The notes below the pieces were generated by a model that was not told the DNA's origin, ran no database searches, and saw only the letters and a program-made list of their open reading frames with translations. Source: JADDRA01 sp038233555 (lineage in GTDB: Bacteria; Actinomycetota; Acidimicrobiia; Acidimicrobiales; CADCSY01). From it: a stretch of 43,616 nucleotides of DNA. The stretch covers positions 1-43,616 of the forward strand of contig JBBSLT010000005.1 in the NCBI GenBank assembly GCA_038233555.1, in the 5' to 3' direction. How positions within the stretch are numbered: position 1 is the first letter of the stretch; the number at the start of each line of letters is the position of its first letter. Below, in pieces: positions 26,722 through 34,599 of this stretch. The translations under genes were made by a program, and so were the position numbers.

Positions 26722-27354
26722 CTACAATCGGCGCAGAACCGTGACGACTTTACCAAAAATGGTCACCTCTTCCGCTCGGTAGCGCTGGGGCGAGAGGCTG
26801 GCGTTGGCGGGCACCAGAACGACCTCGTCCCCTTCACGTCGCAACGTCTTGACCGTGGCCTCCTCGCCGGAGATGCCTGCCACCACCACCTCGCCGTCGG
26901 TGGCGTCGGGCTGCTGGCGAACGACCACGAAATCGCCGTCGAGGATACCGATGTCGATCATGGACTCCCCTCGCACCCGAAGCATGAAAAGGGTGCCCTC
27001 GCCGGTGAAGTCGGCAGGGACGGGTACCAGCTCCTCGACGTTCTCTTGGGCGAGGACGTTGGCACCGGCAGCGACATCGCCGACCAGGGGGACGTGGTTG
27101 ACCGGCCGGCGTTCGGCCGTGGTGCCCGACCCGGGGTCGTAGTACACCTCGATGGCCCGCGGCTTGGTGGGGTCGCGCCGGATGTAGCCCCGCCGCTCGA
27201 GGGTGTTGAGGTGGGTGTGGACCGTCGACGGCGAGGTGAGGCCGACGGCCAGGCCGATCTCGCGCACGGAGGGCGGGTAGCCCCGGTCCCGGTGCTCGTC
27301 GACGATGAACTGCAGGATCTCCCGTTGACGCTCGCTCAACTTGGCTCCGACCAT
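26722..27354 (-). CDS. lexA: SOS repressor LexA
   Basis: 210 residues. The N-terminal winged helix is PSVREIGLAVGLTSPSTVHTHL. The self-cleavage bond is Ala96-Gly97 (GDVAAGAN), with catalytic Ser131 (RVRGESM) and Lys169 (EEATVKT) as the dyad. RecA filaments trigger cleavage, derepressing GAAC-N4-GTTC promoters. The ATG at 27354 is supported by GAGGGG upstream; an in-frame ATG at 27381 would add nine residues. Its own promoter carries two LexA boxes (autoregulation). A LysM protein gene is divergent, as in Bacillus, Mycobacterium and Corynebacterium. Confidence 0.97.
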   Translation of the reverse strand: MVGAKLSERQREILQFIVDEHRDRGYPPSVREIGLAVGLTSPSTVHTHLNTLERRGYIRRDPTKPRAIEVYYDPGSGTTAERRPVNHVPLVGDVAAGANVLAQENVEELVPVPADFTGEGTLFMLRVRGESMIDIGILDGDFVVVRQQPDATDGEVVVAGISGEEATVKTLRREGDEVVLVPANASLSPQRYRAEEVTIFGKVVTVLRRL

Positions 27355-27432
27355 CAGTTGCACCCCTCGCTTCCCCGGCATCGCGCCGGCTCGATGGCTC
27401 GTCCTGTCGCTACCAAGGAGGTGGAAGCGAGC

Positions 27433-27491
27433 GAACGAGCGTTCCTGATACCACCGTACCGCACCCCATCGACTCTGACAAACATTCGTTC
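27433..27491 (-). promoter_or_regulatory. lexA promoter with two LexA boxes
   Basis: Read on the minus strand: -35 TTGTCA (27481-27476), 17-nt spacer, -10 TACGGT (27458-27453). A perfect box GAACGAGCGTTC lies at 27433-27444, just past the expected start point. A one-mismatch box AAACATTCGTTC lies at 27480-27491, over the -35. Confidence 0.75.
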
Positions 27492-27501
27492 CAGATGTCC
27501 C

Positions 27502-27564
27502 TTGACACGAACGCTCGTCCGTGGTTGGGTGTGAGTGGAACAGGCGTTTGGCGAAACTACGTTC
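27502..27564 (+). promoter_or_regulatory. SOS promoter of the LysM protein gene with two LexA boxes
   Basis: Consensus -35 TTGACA (27502-27507) with a 17-nt spacer to TTGGGT (27525-27530). The spacer contains GAACGCTCGTCC (27509-27520), one mismatch from a LexA box, placed as in recA. A second one-mismatch box, GAAACTACGTTC, lies at 27553-27564 in the leader. Confidence 0.7.
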
Positions 27565-27583
27565 GTGGCAGGAGGGAACAAGG

Positions 27584-28048
27584 ATGGCCGCACTGGTGAA
27601 CGATCGGATCTGGGCCAAGCGGTCGCAGTTCGATCCCAGGAACAGCCCCTGTCGGCTTCGGCCCAAGATGCGACCGGGGCTCCCGGAGCCGGCGGTCACG
27701 AGCCGAGGTACCCACCGTGTGCTCGATCGTCCGGTGGCGGCTGCGATTGCTGTGCTTGCGTTCGCGCTGTTCGGCGGATCGATCGTCGACGCTGCCGGCG
27801 CAGTGGTGGGCGGGGAGGCCCCGGTCGAGTCGCAGGTGGCGGCGGCGGGGCCGGCGGTCGAAGGCGGCGTGCACCTGGTCCAGCCCGGCCAGACCTACTG
27901 GTCGATCGCCGATGCCCTGGGTGGCTCGGGCGATATCCGGATCCGGGTGGATGCCCTCCAGGCGGCTAACCACGAGCGGGTCCTGCGAGCCGGCGACCGC
28001 CTCGTGGTGCCGGCGCTGGGTCAGGTGCCGCTGGGCGCCCGTAGGTAG
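27584..28048 (+). CDS. LysM-domain membrane protein, probable SOS division inhibitor (YneA/ChiZ/DivS-like)
   Basis: 154 residues. A basic cytoplasmic N-terminus of about 50 residues is followed by one membrane helix (51-73) and a short Gly/Val/Ala linker. A C-terminal LysM domain follows (HLVQPGQTYWSIADALGGSG, then ALQAANHERVLRAGDRLVVP) that binds peptidoglycan. Position is the strongest clue: it is divergent from lexA with LexA boxes in its promoter, as are Bacillus yneA, Mycobacterium Rv2719c/chiZ and Corynebacterium divS, which delay division during DNA damage. AGGAGGG precedes the ATG. No hydrolase domain is visible. Its 3' end overlaps the convergent reductase gene by 28 nt. Confidence 0.8.
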   Translation: MAALVNDRIWAKRSQFDPRNSPCRLRPKMRPGLPEPAVTSRGTHRVLDRPVAAAIAVLAFALFGGSIVDAAGAVVGGEAPVESQVAAAGPAVEGGVHLVQPGQTYWSIADALGGSGDIRIRVDALQAANHERVLRAGDRLVVPALGQVPLGARR

Positions 28049-28749
28049 CGCAGGAGCAGGGCTCCGTCGTCCTCGATGACCGAGGTCAAGCGCAGCGGTC
28101 GGGGCGGATCGAACGAGGGAGCGACGATCAGGGAGGGCTCGACGCCACCGGCCAGGAGCGGGGTCAAGGTGAAGCACAGCTCGTCGACCAGGTCGGCGGC
28201 GACGAGCTGGCCCAGCAGATGGGGACCACCCTCGCACAGGACTACCCGGTGGCCCCGGTTCCCGAGCTCGGCCAGCGCCCGAGCGAGGTCGACCTGCTTG
28301 TCGCCCGACATGATCACCTCGGCCACCTTGCGGGCCACGGCCAGGCGAGCCGGGTCGGCGGCCTCGCAGGTGAGGACCTCCGTCGCCTGGGCGACGTCTC
28401 GGAACAGGTCGCTGTCCCAGTCGAGATCCAGGCTGCGTGAGATCACGGCTATCGGCGGGCGGTGCCCTTCCCTGACCGGTCCGTAGCGCTCGGCCCGCAC
28501 CGTTCCCGCCCCGACGACCACGACATCGGCCAGGGTGCGCAGGAGCTTGAAGACGGCCCGGTCGCCAATGCCAGACAGCGCTGACGTGCGACCGTGCACG
28601 GCCGCCCTTCCGTCGACGGAGGCCACCATGTTGGCCAGCACCCAGGGGCGCCCGGAGTGGGGGGCGCGGAGGGAGTCGGCGTAGACGGTGGCGGGGTCGA
28701 CGTCGGCGACGGAGGTAGGGCCGATGGGGGTGGGGAGGAGCAGGTACAC
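28021..28749 (-). CDS. Pyrimidine reductase, RibD C-terminal / DHFR-like
   Basis: 242 residues from GTG 28749. WVLANMVASVDGRAAVHG, DRAVFKLLRTLADVVVVGAGTVRAERYG and VVLCEGGPHLLGQL match the RibD C-terminal reductase fold, which reduces diaminohydroxyphosphoribosyl-pyrimidines with NADPH in riboflavin synthesis. It lacks the deaminase half of bifunctional RibD. Such stand-alone actinobacterial paralogues often have no proven role, so a flavin function is only likely. It is convergent with the LysM gene and divergent from nrdJ. Confidence 0.85.
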   Translation of the reverse strand: MYLLLPTPIGPTSVADVDPATVYADSLRAPHSGRPWVLANMVASVDGRAAVHGRTSALSGIGDRAVFKLLRTLADVVVVGAGTVRAERYGPVREGHRPPIAVISRSLDLDWDSDLFRDVAQATEVLTCEAADPARLAVARKVAEVIMSGDKQVDLARALAELGNRGHRVVLCEGGPHLLGQLVAADLVDELCFTLTPLLAGGVEPSLIVAPSFDPPRPLRLTSVIEDDGALLLRYLRAPSGT

Positions 28750-28866
28750 GGGATGTCCACCGTAGTGGCGCCACTGTCCCCAGGTCTGGGCCGGATGCCC
28801 ACAGGATGCACCCCCTACCGCTCCACAGGGCTTGAGCCCTACTGTCACCAGGACAAGAAAAAGGGG

Positions 28867-28895
28867 TTGCGCCGCTGTAATTACCGTGGTGTAAT
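28867..28895 (+). promoter_or_regulatory. Probable nrdJ promoter
   Basis: TTGCGC (28867-28872), 17-nt spacer, TGTAAT (28890-28895, one mismatch from TATAAT). It predicts a transcript starting near 28902 with a leader of about 150 nt. Confidence 0.55.
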
Positions 28896-29053
28896 CCAAG
28901 TCCCCCCCCGTACCCTTGAGCCTCCGGTTCCAGGAGCGAGTCCACCGGGCGGGGGGCGTGAAATTTCCGGGTCCAGCGGCTGGAGACATCGGTCGACGGA
29001 CCTGGGCAACGCAGGAGTCGCAGCCGCAACCGAGATGCCTAGGAGGCAAGCCC
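28896..29053 (+). promoter_or_regulatory. Structured 5' leader of nrdJ, unrecognised
   Basis: No gene lies between 28750 and 29053. In the leader, CCGGGTCC (28967-28974) can pair with GGACCTGG (28998-29005, one G-U). TGCCT (29036-29040) pairs with AGGCA (29044-29048), burying part of the AGGAGG ribosome-binding site (29041-29046). This is a plausible ribosome-access switch. I could not match it to a cobalamin B12 box or another known riboswitch. Confidence 0.4.
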
Positions 29054-32000
29054 ATGGCCATGGCGCCGTCGAGCCGAGTGACCCGGACACAGGCTGAGGT
29101 CGGGGGGCGCATCGGTTTGGGCCGTCGCTTCACCGCCGAGGGCACTCACCCCTACGAGCAGGTGTCCTGGGAGCGGCGCACCAGCCGCATCACCAACTAC
29201 CGCGACGGGTCGGTGGCCTTCGAGCAGCCCGACGTCGAGGTGCCGATGTCCTGGTCGCTGCACGCCACCAACATCCTGGCCCAGAAGTACTTCCGGGGAG
29301 CCCTGGGCACGCCCGAGCGGGAGACGTCACTGCGTCAGGTGGCCGATCGGGTGGTCGACACCATCGCCACCTGGGGCCGCACCGACGGCTACTTCGCCGA
29401 CGACGCCGAAGCCCAGGCCTTTGCCGACGAGCTCAAGTACCTGATCGTCACCCAGCGAGGGGCGTTCAACTCCCCGGTGTGGTTCAACATCGGGGCCAAG
29501 GGCCGAAAGCAGCAAGGATCCGCGTGCTTCATCCTGTCCGTCGACGACACCATGGACTCCATCCTCAACTGGTACGTCGAGGAGGGGACCATCTTCAAGG
29601 GTGGCTCCGGCGCCGGGGTCAACCTGTCGCGTATCCGCTCCTCGGCGGAGCTGCTCAAGGGCGGCGGCACCGCGTCCGGCCCGGTCAGCTTCATGCGGGG
29701 CGCCGATGCCTCGGCGGGCACCATCAAGTCAGGCGGAGCGACTCGTCGCGCCGCCAAGATGGTGATCCTCAACGCCGACCACCCCGACATCGAGAGCTTC
29801 ATCTGGTGCAAGGCGGTGGAGGAGCGCAAGGCCCGGGTGCTGCGCGAGGCCGGCTTCGACATGGACCTCGACGGCAAGGACAGCCACTCCACCCAGTACC
29901 AGAACGCCAACAACTCGGTGCGGGTCACCGACGAGTTCATGCAGGCCGTGGTCGACGACGCCGACTGGCAGCTGCGAGCGGTCACCACCGGCGAGACGGT
30001 GCGCACCGTGAAGGCCCGCGACCTGATGCGCCAGATCTCCCAGGCCACCTGGGAGTGCGCCGACCCGGGCATGCAGTTCGATACCACCATCAACCGCTGG
30101 CACACCGCCGCCAATACCGGCCGCATCAATGGATCCAACCCATGCTTCCCGGGTGACGCACGAGTTCACACGGATAAGGGTCTGGTCCCGTTCGAGCAGT
30201 TGGTCGACCGAGTTAGAGGCGGCGAGACGTTCGGGATCTACACCCACGACGCCACTAACCCCGACATGCCTGCTCAGCGCCTCGAAGTCACCTCGCCCGA
30301 GGCGTTCATGATCACCGGGCTCAACGAGATCGTGCGCCTCCGCTTCGACAACGGCATGGAGCTGCGCTGCACACCGGGACATCGCATCTTCACCTCGAAT
30401 CGGGGCTACGTCGCGGCGCAGGAGCTCACGGGAAGCGACGAGGTCAAGGTCCTCGACCTCCCTGCGCCCGCGTCGAACGCCGACCTACGGTTGCCGGTAT
30501 CCACTGAGGTGGCGAACTACGCCGTGAAGGGTGACTGGTCACGGTCGCTGCGGCTGCCGGAGAAGTGGTCGCCTGAGCTTGGCCACTACCTGGGCTGGCT
30601 GGTGGGCGACGGCTGCATCGCCGGCGATGTGGTCACCTCTGTCTACGGGAACGGCGACGACCAAAAGCATGTCCTACCTCGTCACCTGGAGCTCTTGGCG
30701 TGGATGAACGGTGACCGTCCGCCCACGCCGTCGATGCAGGCCAACGGCACGTTGCAGCTTCGCCAGAGCCGGCGGGTGATCGCTCGCTTCCTGGAGGCGC
30801 TCGGCATCTCCCATGCCAAGGCCAACGAGAAGCGAGTGCCGTGGTCGGTCGAACAGGCCCCGCCGGACGCGATCGCCGCCTTCCTGCGCGGTCTCTTCGA
30901 CGCCGACGGCTGCGTCTACGACGGAAAGAACAGTCGCTACGTCGGCCTCGGATCGGCCTCCAAGGGCCTACTGCAGGACGTGCAGCGGCTGCTGTCGACC
31001 TTCGGGATCTTCAGCCGCATCTACAGCACAAGGAAGAGTGGCGAAGCGGCATTCACTCATGTGCGTAAGGACGGCACCTTTGCCATCTACGACTCCCATG
31101 ACCTGTACGACCTGCGGATCGCCAACCGCTCCATCGCTTCCTTCGCCGAATACGTTGGTTTCAGCCTCCCGCCCAAGGCGGCCAAGCTCCGGCGCCTGAT
31201 CGACACCCACACCTTCAACCACTGTCGGGAGACGGTCCGCCTGGTGGCGCGAACGGATGACGGAGTGGAGCAGACCTACAACCTCACCGAAACTCGCAAT
31301 CACTCCTTTGTCGTTGATTGCATAGTTATACGTAACTGTAGTGAGTACATGCATCTCGACGACTCGGCGTGCAACCTGGCGTCGATCAACCTGTTGGCTT
31401 TCCTCGACGAGGAGGAGAACCGGTTCGACGTCGAGGGCTTCCAACATGCGGTGGAGCTGTTCTTCACCGCCCAGGAGATCCTGGTCGGCAACGCCGAGTA
31501 CCCCACCGAGGCCATCGCCGAGACGTCGCGGCGCTTCCGCCAGCTCGGGCTGGGCTACGCCAACCTGGGCGCCCTGCTCATGGCCCTCGGCCTACCGTAT
31601 GACTCCGACGCCGGTCGGGCCTGGGCCGGTGCGCTGACCGCCGTGCTCACCGGCCACGCCTACGCCATCTCCGCCCGCACCGCCGCCCGGATGGGACCGT
31701 TTGCCGGTTACACCGAGAACAAGGAGCACATGCTCAACGTGCTGCGCATGCACCGCGACGAGCTATCGCACATCGATGCCGATCTGGTTCCCGTCGAGCT
31801 GCTCGAAGCGGCTCGGGCGGACTGGGACGATGCCGTCGTCTGGGGTGAGACCTTTGGTGTAAGGAACTCCCAGGCCAGCGTCCTTGCACCGACCGGCTGC
31901 CTGGTCGGTGGGTCCCTCGTGCCCACTGAGCGGGGCCTCGTGCGCCTTCGGTCTCTGGGTGATCCCTACGGTGCACAGTGGCAGGATCTCGGCGTTGAGG

Positions 32001-34396
32001 TGGCCACCGACGAAGGGGTACGAGAGGCTTCGCAGTTCTACGTCAACGGACTCGAGCGAGTGGTCGACGTGGTCACGGCTCGCGGTCACCGTATCCAGGG
32101 CACGACGACGCACCGGTTGAAGGTCATCGACGAGACCGGAGCCTGGGTGTGGCGACGGATGGCCGATGTCCGGGCCGGTGATCGGGTGCCCTTGGCACTC
32201 GGTCACCTCGTGGGGTCGCCGCAAGAGGTCGTGCTGCCGCCATTGGCAGAGGTGTACTGGACGGGCGAGCACCACGCCCGTGCCCCGAGGGAGATGAACG
32301 TCGAGCTGTCCGAGCTGATCGGCTACTTCATGGGAGACGGCTCCCTGCACTCGCGCGGCCTGCGCTTCTGCGTGGCCAACACCGACCTCGACGTGATCGA
32401 CCGGCTGCGCGTGCTCGGCAAGGAGCTCTTCGGGCTGGAGGCCCACGTCAAGCAGTGCCAGGGGTACCACGAGGTGGCATTCCACTCCGTGCGCCTGGTG
32501 GCGTGGTGGGAGGCCTGCGGGTTCGCCAAGCGCGAGCCGAGCCCTGGCCACGTCGGCAAGGGCTGGGCCCCTCACATCCCCGACGCCGTGCTCCACGCCA
32601 ACGACCCCGCCGTCTACGCCGCCTTCGTCCGAGGCCTCTTCGAGGCGGACGGGACGGTCACCGCTGGATATCCGTGCTGGACGACGACAACACTCGGGTT
32701 CTCCCACGAGGTCCAGACGTTGCTCCTGGCCTTGGGATTCCCGACCACCCGGCGGTTCGGCACCAGCGGTCGAGGCTCCGCCCTGGCGGTCCTGCGCCTT
32801 ATGAACGTTTCTCAAGGCCAACGCTGGACCGAGGAGATCGGTTTCCTTGGGAACCGCAAGAACGCTGCCGTTTGGTCCTCGAACCACAACCAACAATCGG
32901 CGAGGTACGACCACATCCCTTTGAGCCGTGCCATGATCGATCGCTTGGTGCCTGACAATGGCCGACTGCGCCGAGTGCTGCTCATGGAGCTCGCTCGTGG
33001 CAAGGTCTCCCGTCGTATCGCCACCGAGCTTTACGAGGGCACCGGAGATGCTGAGCTCGGTCACCTCCTTGGCTTCTTCTACGACACCGTGGCCTCTGCC
33101 ATCTTGGGCGACGAGGAACTCACCTACGACCTTTCGGTGCCCGACAACGTCACCTACCTGGCCAACGGCTTCGTGAGCCACAACACCATCGGCCTCCTCA
33201 TGGACTGTGACACCACCGGCATCGAGCCTGACCTGGGGCTCTGCAAGATGAAGAAGCTGGTGGGTGGCGGCACGATGACCATCGTCAATCAGACCGTGCC
33301 TCGGGCCTTGCGCCGGCTCGGATATGCCCAGTCGCAGGTCGACGACATCGTCGCCTACATCGACGAGCACAAGACCATCCTGGGTGCCCCGCATCTGACC
33401 GCCGCCCACGTGCCAGTTTTCGCGTGCTCCATGGGTGATAATGCGATTCACTACCAGGGCCACATCCGCATGATGGGAGCGGTTCAGCACTGGATCAGCG
33501 GCGCCATCTCAAAGACCGTCAACATGCCCGAAGAAGCCACGGTCGAAGAGGTGGAGCAGATCCACATCGACGCCTGGAAGCTGGGCATCAAGGCGGTGGC
33601 CATCTACCGCGACAGCTGCAAGGTGGCCCAGCCGCTGTCGATGGCCAAGAAGGAGATCAAGCCCGAGGAGCTGGTCGCCGCCGTCGAGGCGGCGGTGGAG
33701 GCGGCGCCGGCCCAAGTGGTGGAGCGCATCGTGGAGAAGGTGGTCAAGCAGCCCGTCCGCCAAAAGCTGCCCCGCAACCGCCAGTCGCGCACCTTTGAGT
33801 TCCGCGTCGCCGACTGCAAGGGCTTCGTGACGGTGGGCGAGTACGACGACGGCCGCCCCGGCGAGCTGTTCCTGCGGGTGTCGAAGCAGGGATCGACCCT
33901 GGCCGGGATCATGGACGCCTTCGCCATCTCGGTGAGCCACGGCCTCCAGTACGGCGTACCCCTCAAGGCGTTCATCGAGGCCTTCACCAACATGCGCTTC
34001 GAGCCCGCCGGCATGACCGACGACGCCGACATCCGCTTCGCCTCCAGCCTGGTCGACTACATCTTCCGACGCCTGGCCGTCGACTACCTCCCGCTCGACG
34101 AGCGCATGGAGCTCGGGATCCTGTCGGTGGGGGAGCGCCACAACCCGACCTTGCCCGGCATGGAAGAGGCGGCCATCGAGACCTCCGCCGGCCTCGACGT
34201 GGTTGTCTCGCCGCCGAGCCACAACACCACCGGCGCCGACCTCGACCCGGTGACGACCACCGCTCCGATTGCGGCCGTCACGGCCCGACCCACCAATCGC
34301 GACGCCCCCTACTGCATGCAGTGCGGCGTCCAGATGATCCGGGCGGGAAGCTGCCACGCCTGCCCCTCCTGTGGCACGACGTCAGGCTGCTCGTAG
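29054..34396 (+). CDS. nrdJ: Adenosylcobalamin-dependent (class II) ribonucleotide reductase, precursor with two inteins
   Basis: 1780-residue precursor; removal of inteins of 398 and 429 residues leaves a 953-residue enzyme. It reduces ribonucleotides to deoxyribonucleotides with a B12-generated thiyl radical. Seen: GAFNSPVWFNIG, QGSACFILSV, FKGGSGAGVNLS, the radical-site sequence SNP/CSEYMHLDDSACNLASINL interrupted by intein 1, and VLAPTG/TIGLLMDCDTTGIEPD interrupted by intein 2. A C-terminal zinc-ribbon tail (YCMQCGVQMI, then CPSCGTTSGC) carries the redox cysteines. The ATG 29054 is chosen for AGGAGG at 29041. No nrdAB is in the window. Confidence 0.96.
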   Translation: MAMAPSSRVTRTQAEVGGRIGLGRRFTAEGTHPYEQVSWERRTSRITNYRDGSVAFEQPDVEVPMSWSLHATNILAQKYFRGALGTPERETSLRQVADRVVDTIATWGRTDGYFADDAEAQAFADELKYLIVTQRGAFNSPVWFNIGAKGRKQQGSACFILSVDDTMDSILNWYVEEGTIFKGGSGAGVNLSRIRSSAELLKGGGTASGPVSFMRGADASAGTIKSGGATRRAAKMVILNADHPDIESFIWCKAVEERKARVLREAGFDMDLDGKDSHSTQYQNANNSVRVTDEFMQAVVDDADWQLRAVTTGETVRTVKARDLMRQISQATWECADPGMQFDTTINRWHTAANTGRINGSNPCFPGDARVHTDKGLVPFEQLVDRVRGGETFGIYTHDATNPDMPAQRLEVTSPEAFMITGLNEIVRLRFDNGMELRCTPGHRIFTSNRGYVAAQELTGSDEVKVLDLPAPASNADLRLPVSTEVANYAVKGDWSRSLRLPEKWSPELGHYLGWLVGDGCIAGDVVTSVYGNGDDQKHVLPRHLELLAWMNGDRPPTPSMQANGTLQLRQSRRVIARFLEALGISHAKANEKRVPWSVEQAPPDAIAAFLRGLFDADGCVYDGKNSRYVGLGSASKGLLQDVQRLLSTFGIFSRIYSTRKSGEAAFTHVRKDGTFAIYDSHDLYDLRIANRSIASFAEYVGFSLPPKAAKLRRLIDTHTFNHCRETVRLVARTDDGVEQTYNLTETRNHSFVVDCIVIRNCSEYMHLDDSACNLASINLLAFLDEEENRFDVEGFQHAVELFFTAQEILVGNAEYPTEAIAETSRRFRQLGLGYANLGALLMALGLPYDSDAGRAWAGALTAVLTGHAYAISARTAARMGPFAGYTENKEHMLNVLRMHRDELSHIDADLVPVELLEAARADWDDAVVWGETFGVRNSQASVLAPTGCLVGGSLVPTERGLVRLRSLGDPYGAQWQDLGVEVATDEGVREASQFYVNGLERVVDVVTARGHRIQGTTTHRLKVIDETGAWVWRRMADVRAGDRVPLALGHLVGSPQEVVLPPLAEVYWTGEHHARAPREMNVELSELIGYFMGDGSLHSRGLRFCVANTDLDVIDRLRVLGKELFGLEAHVKQCQGYHEVAFHSVRLVAWWEACGFAKREPSPGHVGKGWAPHIPDAVLHANDPAVYAAFVRGLFEADGTVTAGYPCWTTTTLGFSHEVQTLLLALGFPTTRRFGTSGRGSALAVLRLMNVSQGQRWTEEIGFLGNRKNAAVWSSNHNQQSARYDHIPLSRAMIDRLVPDNGRLRRVLLMELARGKVSRRIATELYEGTGDAELGHLLGFFYDTVASAILGDEELTYDLSVPDNVTYLANGFVSHNTIGLLMDCDTTGIEPDLGLCKMKKLVGGGTMTIVNQTVPRALRRLGYAQSQVDDIVAYIDEHKTILGAPHLTAAHVPVFACSMGDNAIHYQGHIRMMGAVQHWISGAISKTVNMPEEATVEEVEQIHIDAWKLGIKAVAIYRDSCKVAQPLSMAKKEIKPEELVAAVEAAVEAAPAQVVERIVEKVVKQPVRQKLPRNRQSRTFEFRVADCKGFVTVGEYDDGRPGELFLRVSKQGSTLAGIMDAFAISVSHGLQYGVPLKAFIEAFTNMRFEPAGMTDDADIRFASSLVDYIFRRLAVDYLPLDERMELGILSVGERHNPTLPGMEEAAIETSAGLDVVVSPPSHNTTGADLDPVTTTAPIAAVTARPTNRDAPYCMQCGVQMIRAGSCHACPSCGTTSGCS
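30143..31336 (+). mobile_element. NrdJ intein 1 (at the thiyl-radical cysteine), LAGLIDADG type
   Basis: 398 residues (364-761 of the precursor), from the Cys of CFPGDARVHTDKG after SNP to Asn before CSEY. Block B is ELRCTPGHRIFTSNRG; endonuclease motifs LGHYLGWLVGDG and FLRGLFDADG are intact. The C-terminal end reads NHSFVVDCIVIRN: the penultimate residue is Arg where most inteins have His. DNA at the downstream junction (TTGCATAGTTATACGTAAC) is strikingly AT-rich for this genome. The +1 residue is the conserved radical-site Cys of the enzyme. Confidence 0.92.
31898..33184 (+). mobile_element. NrdJ intein 2, LAGLIDADG type
   Basis: 429 residues (949-1377 of the precursor), from Cys of CLVGGSLVPTERGL after VLAPTG to Asn of LANGFVSHN before Thr+1 of TIGLLMD. 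Block B is GTTTHRLKV. Endonuclease motifs are LIGYFMGDG and FVRGLFEADG, both with acidic residues. A longer C-terminal endonuclease region than intein 1 includes a helix-turn-helix-like stretch (RGKVSRRIATELYEGTGDAE). Sequence unlike intein 1 indicates independent acquisition. Confidence 0.92.
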
Positions 34397-34403
34397 TGTG
34401 AAG

Positions 34404-34484
34404 CCCCGAAAGATGACACCCCGAAATCGCGGAAGATGTCACCCCGAATTGCGGAAGGTGACATCGGAAATGCGAAAGGTGACA
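34404..34484. repeat. Four degenerate ~22-bp repeats, IS21-like element end
   Basis: Four units end in ATGACA, ATGTCA, GTGACA and GTGACA (34404-34418, 34419-34441, 34442-34463, 34464-34484). Each has CCCCGAA or CGGAAA followed by GCGGAAG/GCGAAAG. Read on the other strand they begin TGTCACCTTTCGC, like the multiple transposase-binding repeats at IS21-family ends. No transposase gene is present, so this is a solo end or scar. It lies 8 bases past the nrdJ stop. Confidence 0.5.
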
Positions 34485-34508
34485 GCCCAGCGCTAGGTAT
34501 TGCTAGCA

Positions 34509-34536
34509 GCGGCCCCGGGGAAGTCCCCGGGGCCGC
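34509..34536 (+). terminator. Strong GC-rich hairpin
   Basis: GCGGCCCCGGGG (34509-34520) pairs perfectly with CCCCGGGGCCGC (34525-34536) around AAGT, followed by CCCCGTTTT. It is a likely intrinsic terminator for nrdJ, read after the repeat scar. Nothing else is seen up to 34600. Confidence 0.7.
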
Positions 34537-34599
34537 CCCCGTTTTCGGGCTTACGTGACCGGACACCAACACTTCGCCCGGTCGGATCGGTGAAATGAC

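Noticed and set aside
28896..29053. Cobalamin riboswitch before the B12-dependent nrdJ
   Set aside because: No B12-box-like sequence or GCCACTG core found, and a B12-repressed switch on a B12-requiring enzyme makes little sense. Kept only as an unassigned structured leader.
28916..29053. A longer NrdJ N-terminus starting at 28916
   Set aside because: The extra 46 residues look non-coding and AGGAGG at 29041 clearly sets the start at 29054.
34500..34545. tRNA-like or attachment-site structure after nrdJ
   Set aside because: The sequence is a single long GC hairpin with no cloverleaf, anticodon arm or T-loop; a terminator explains it.
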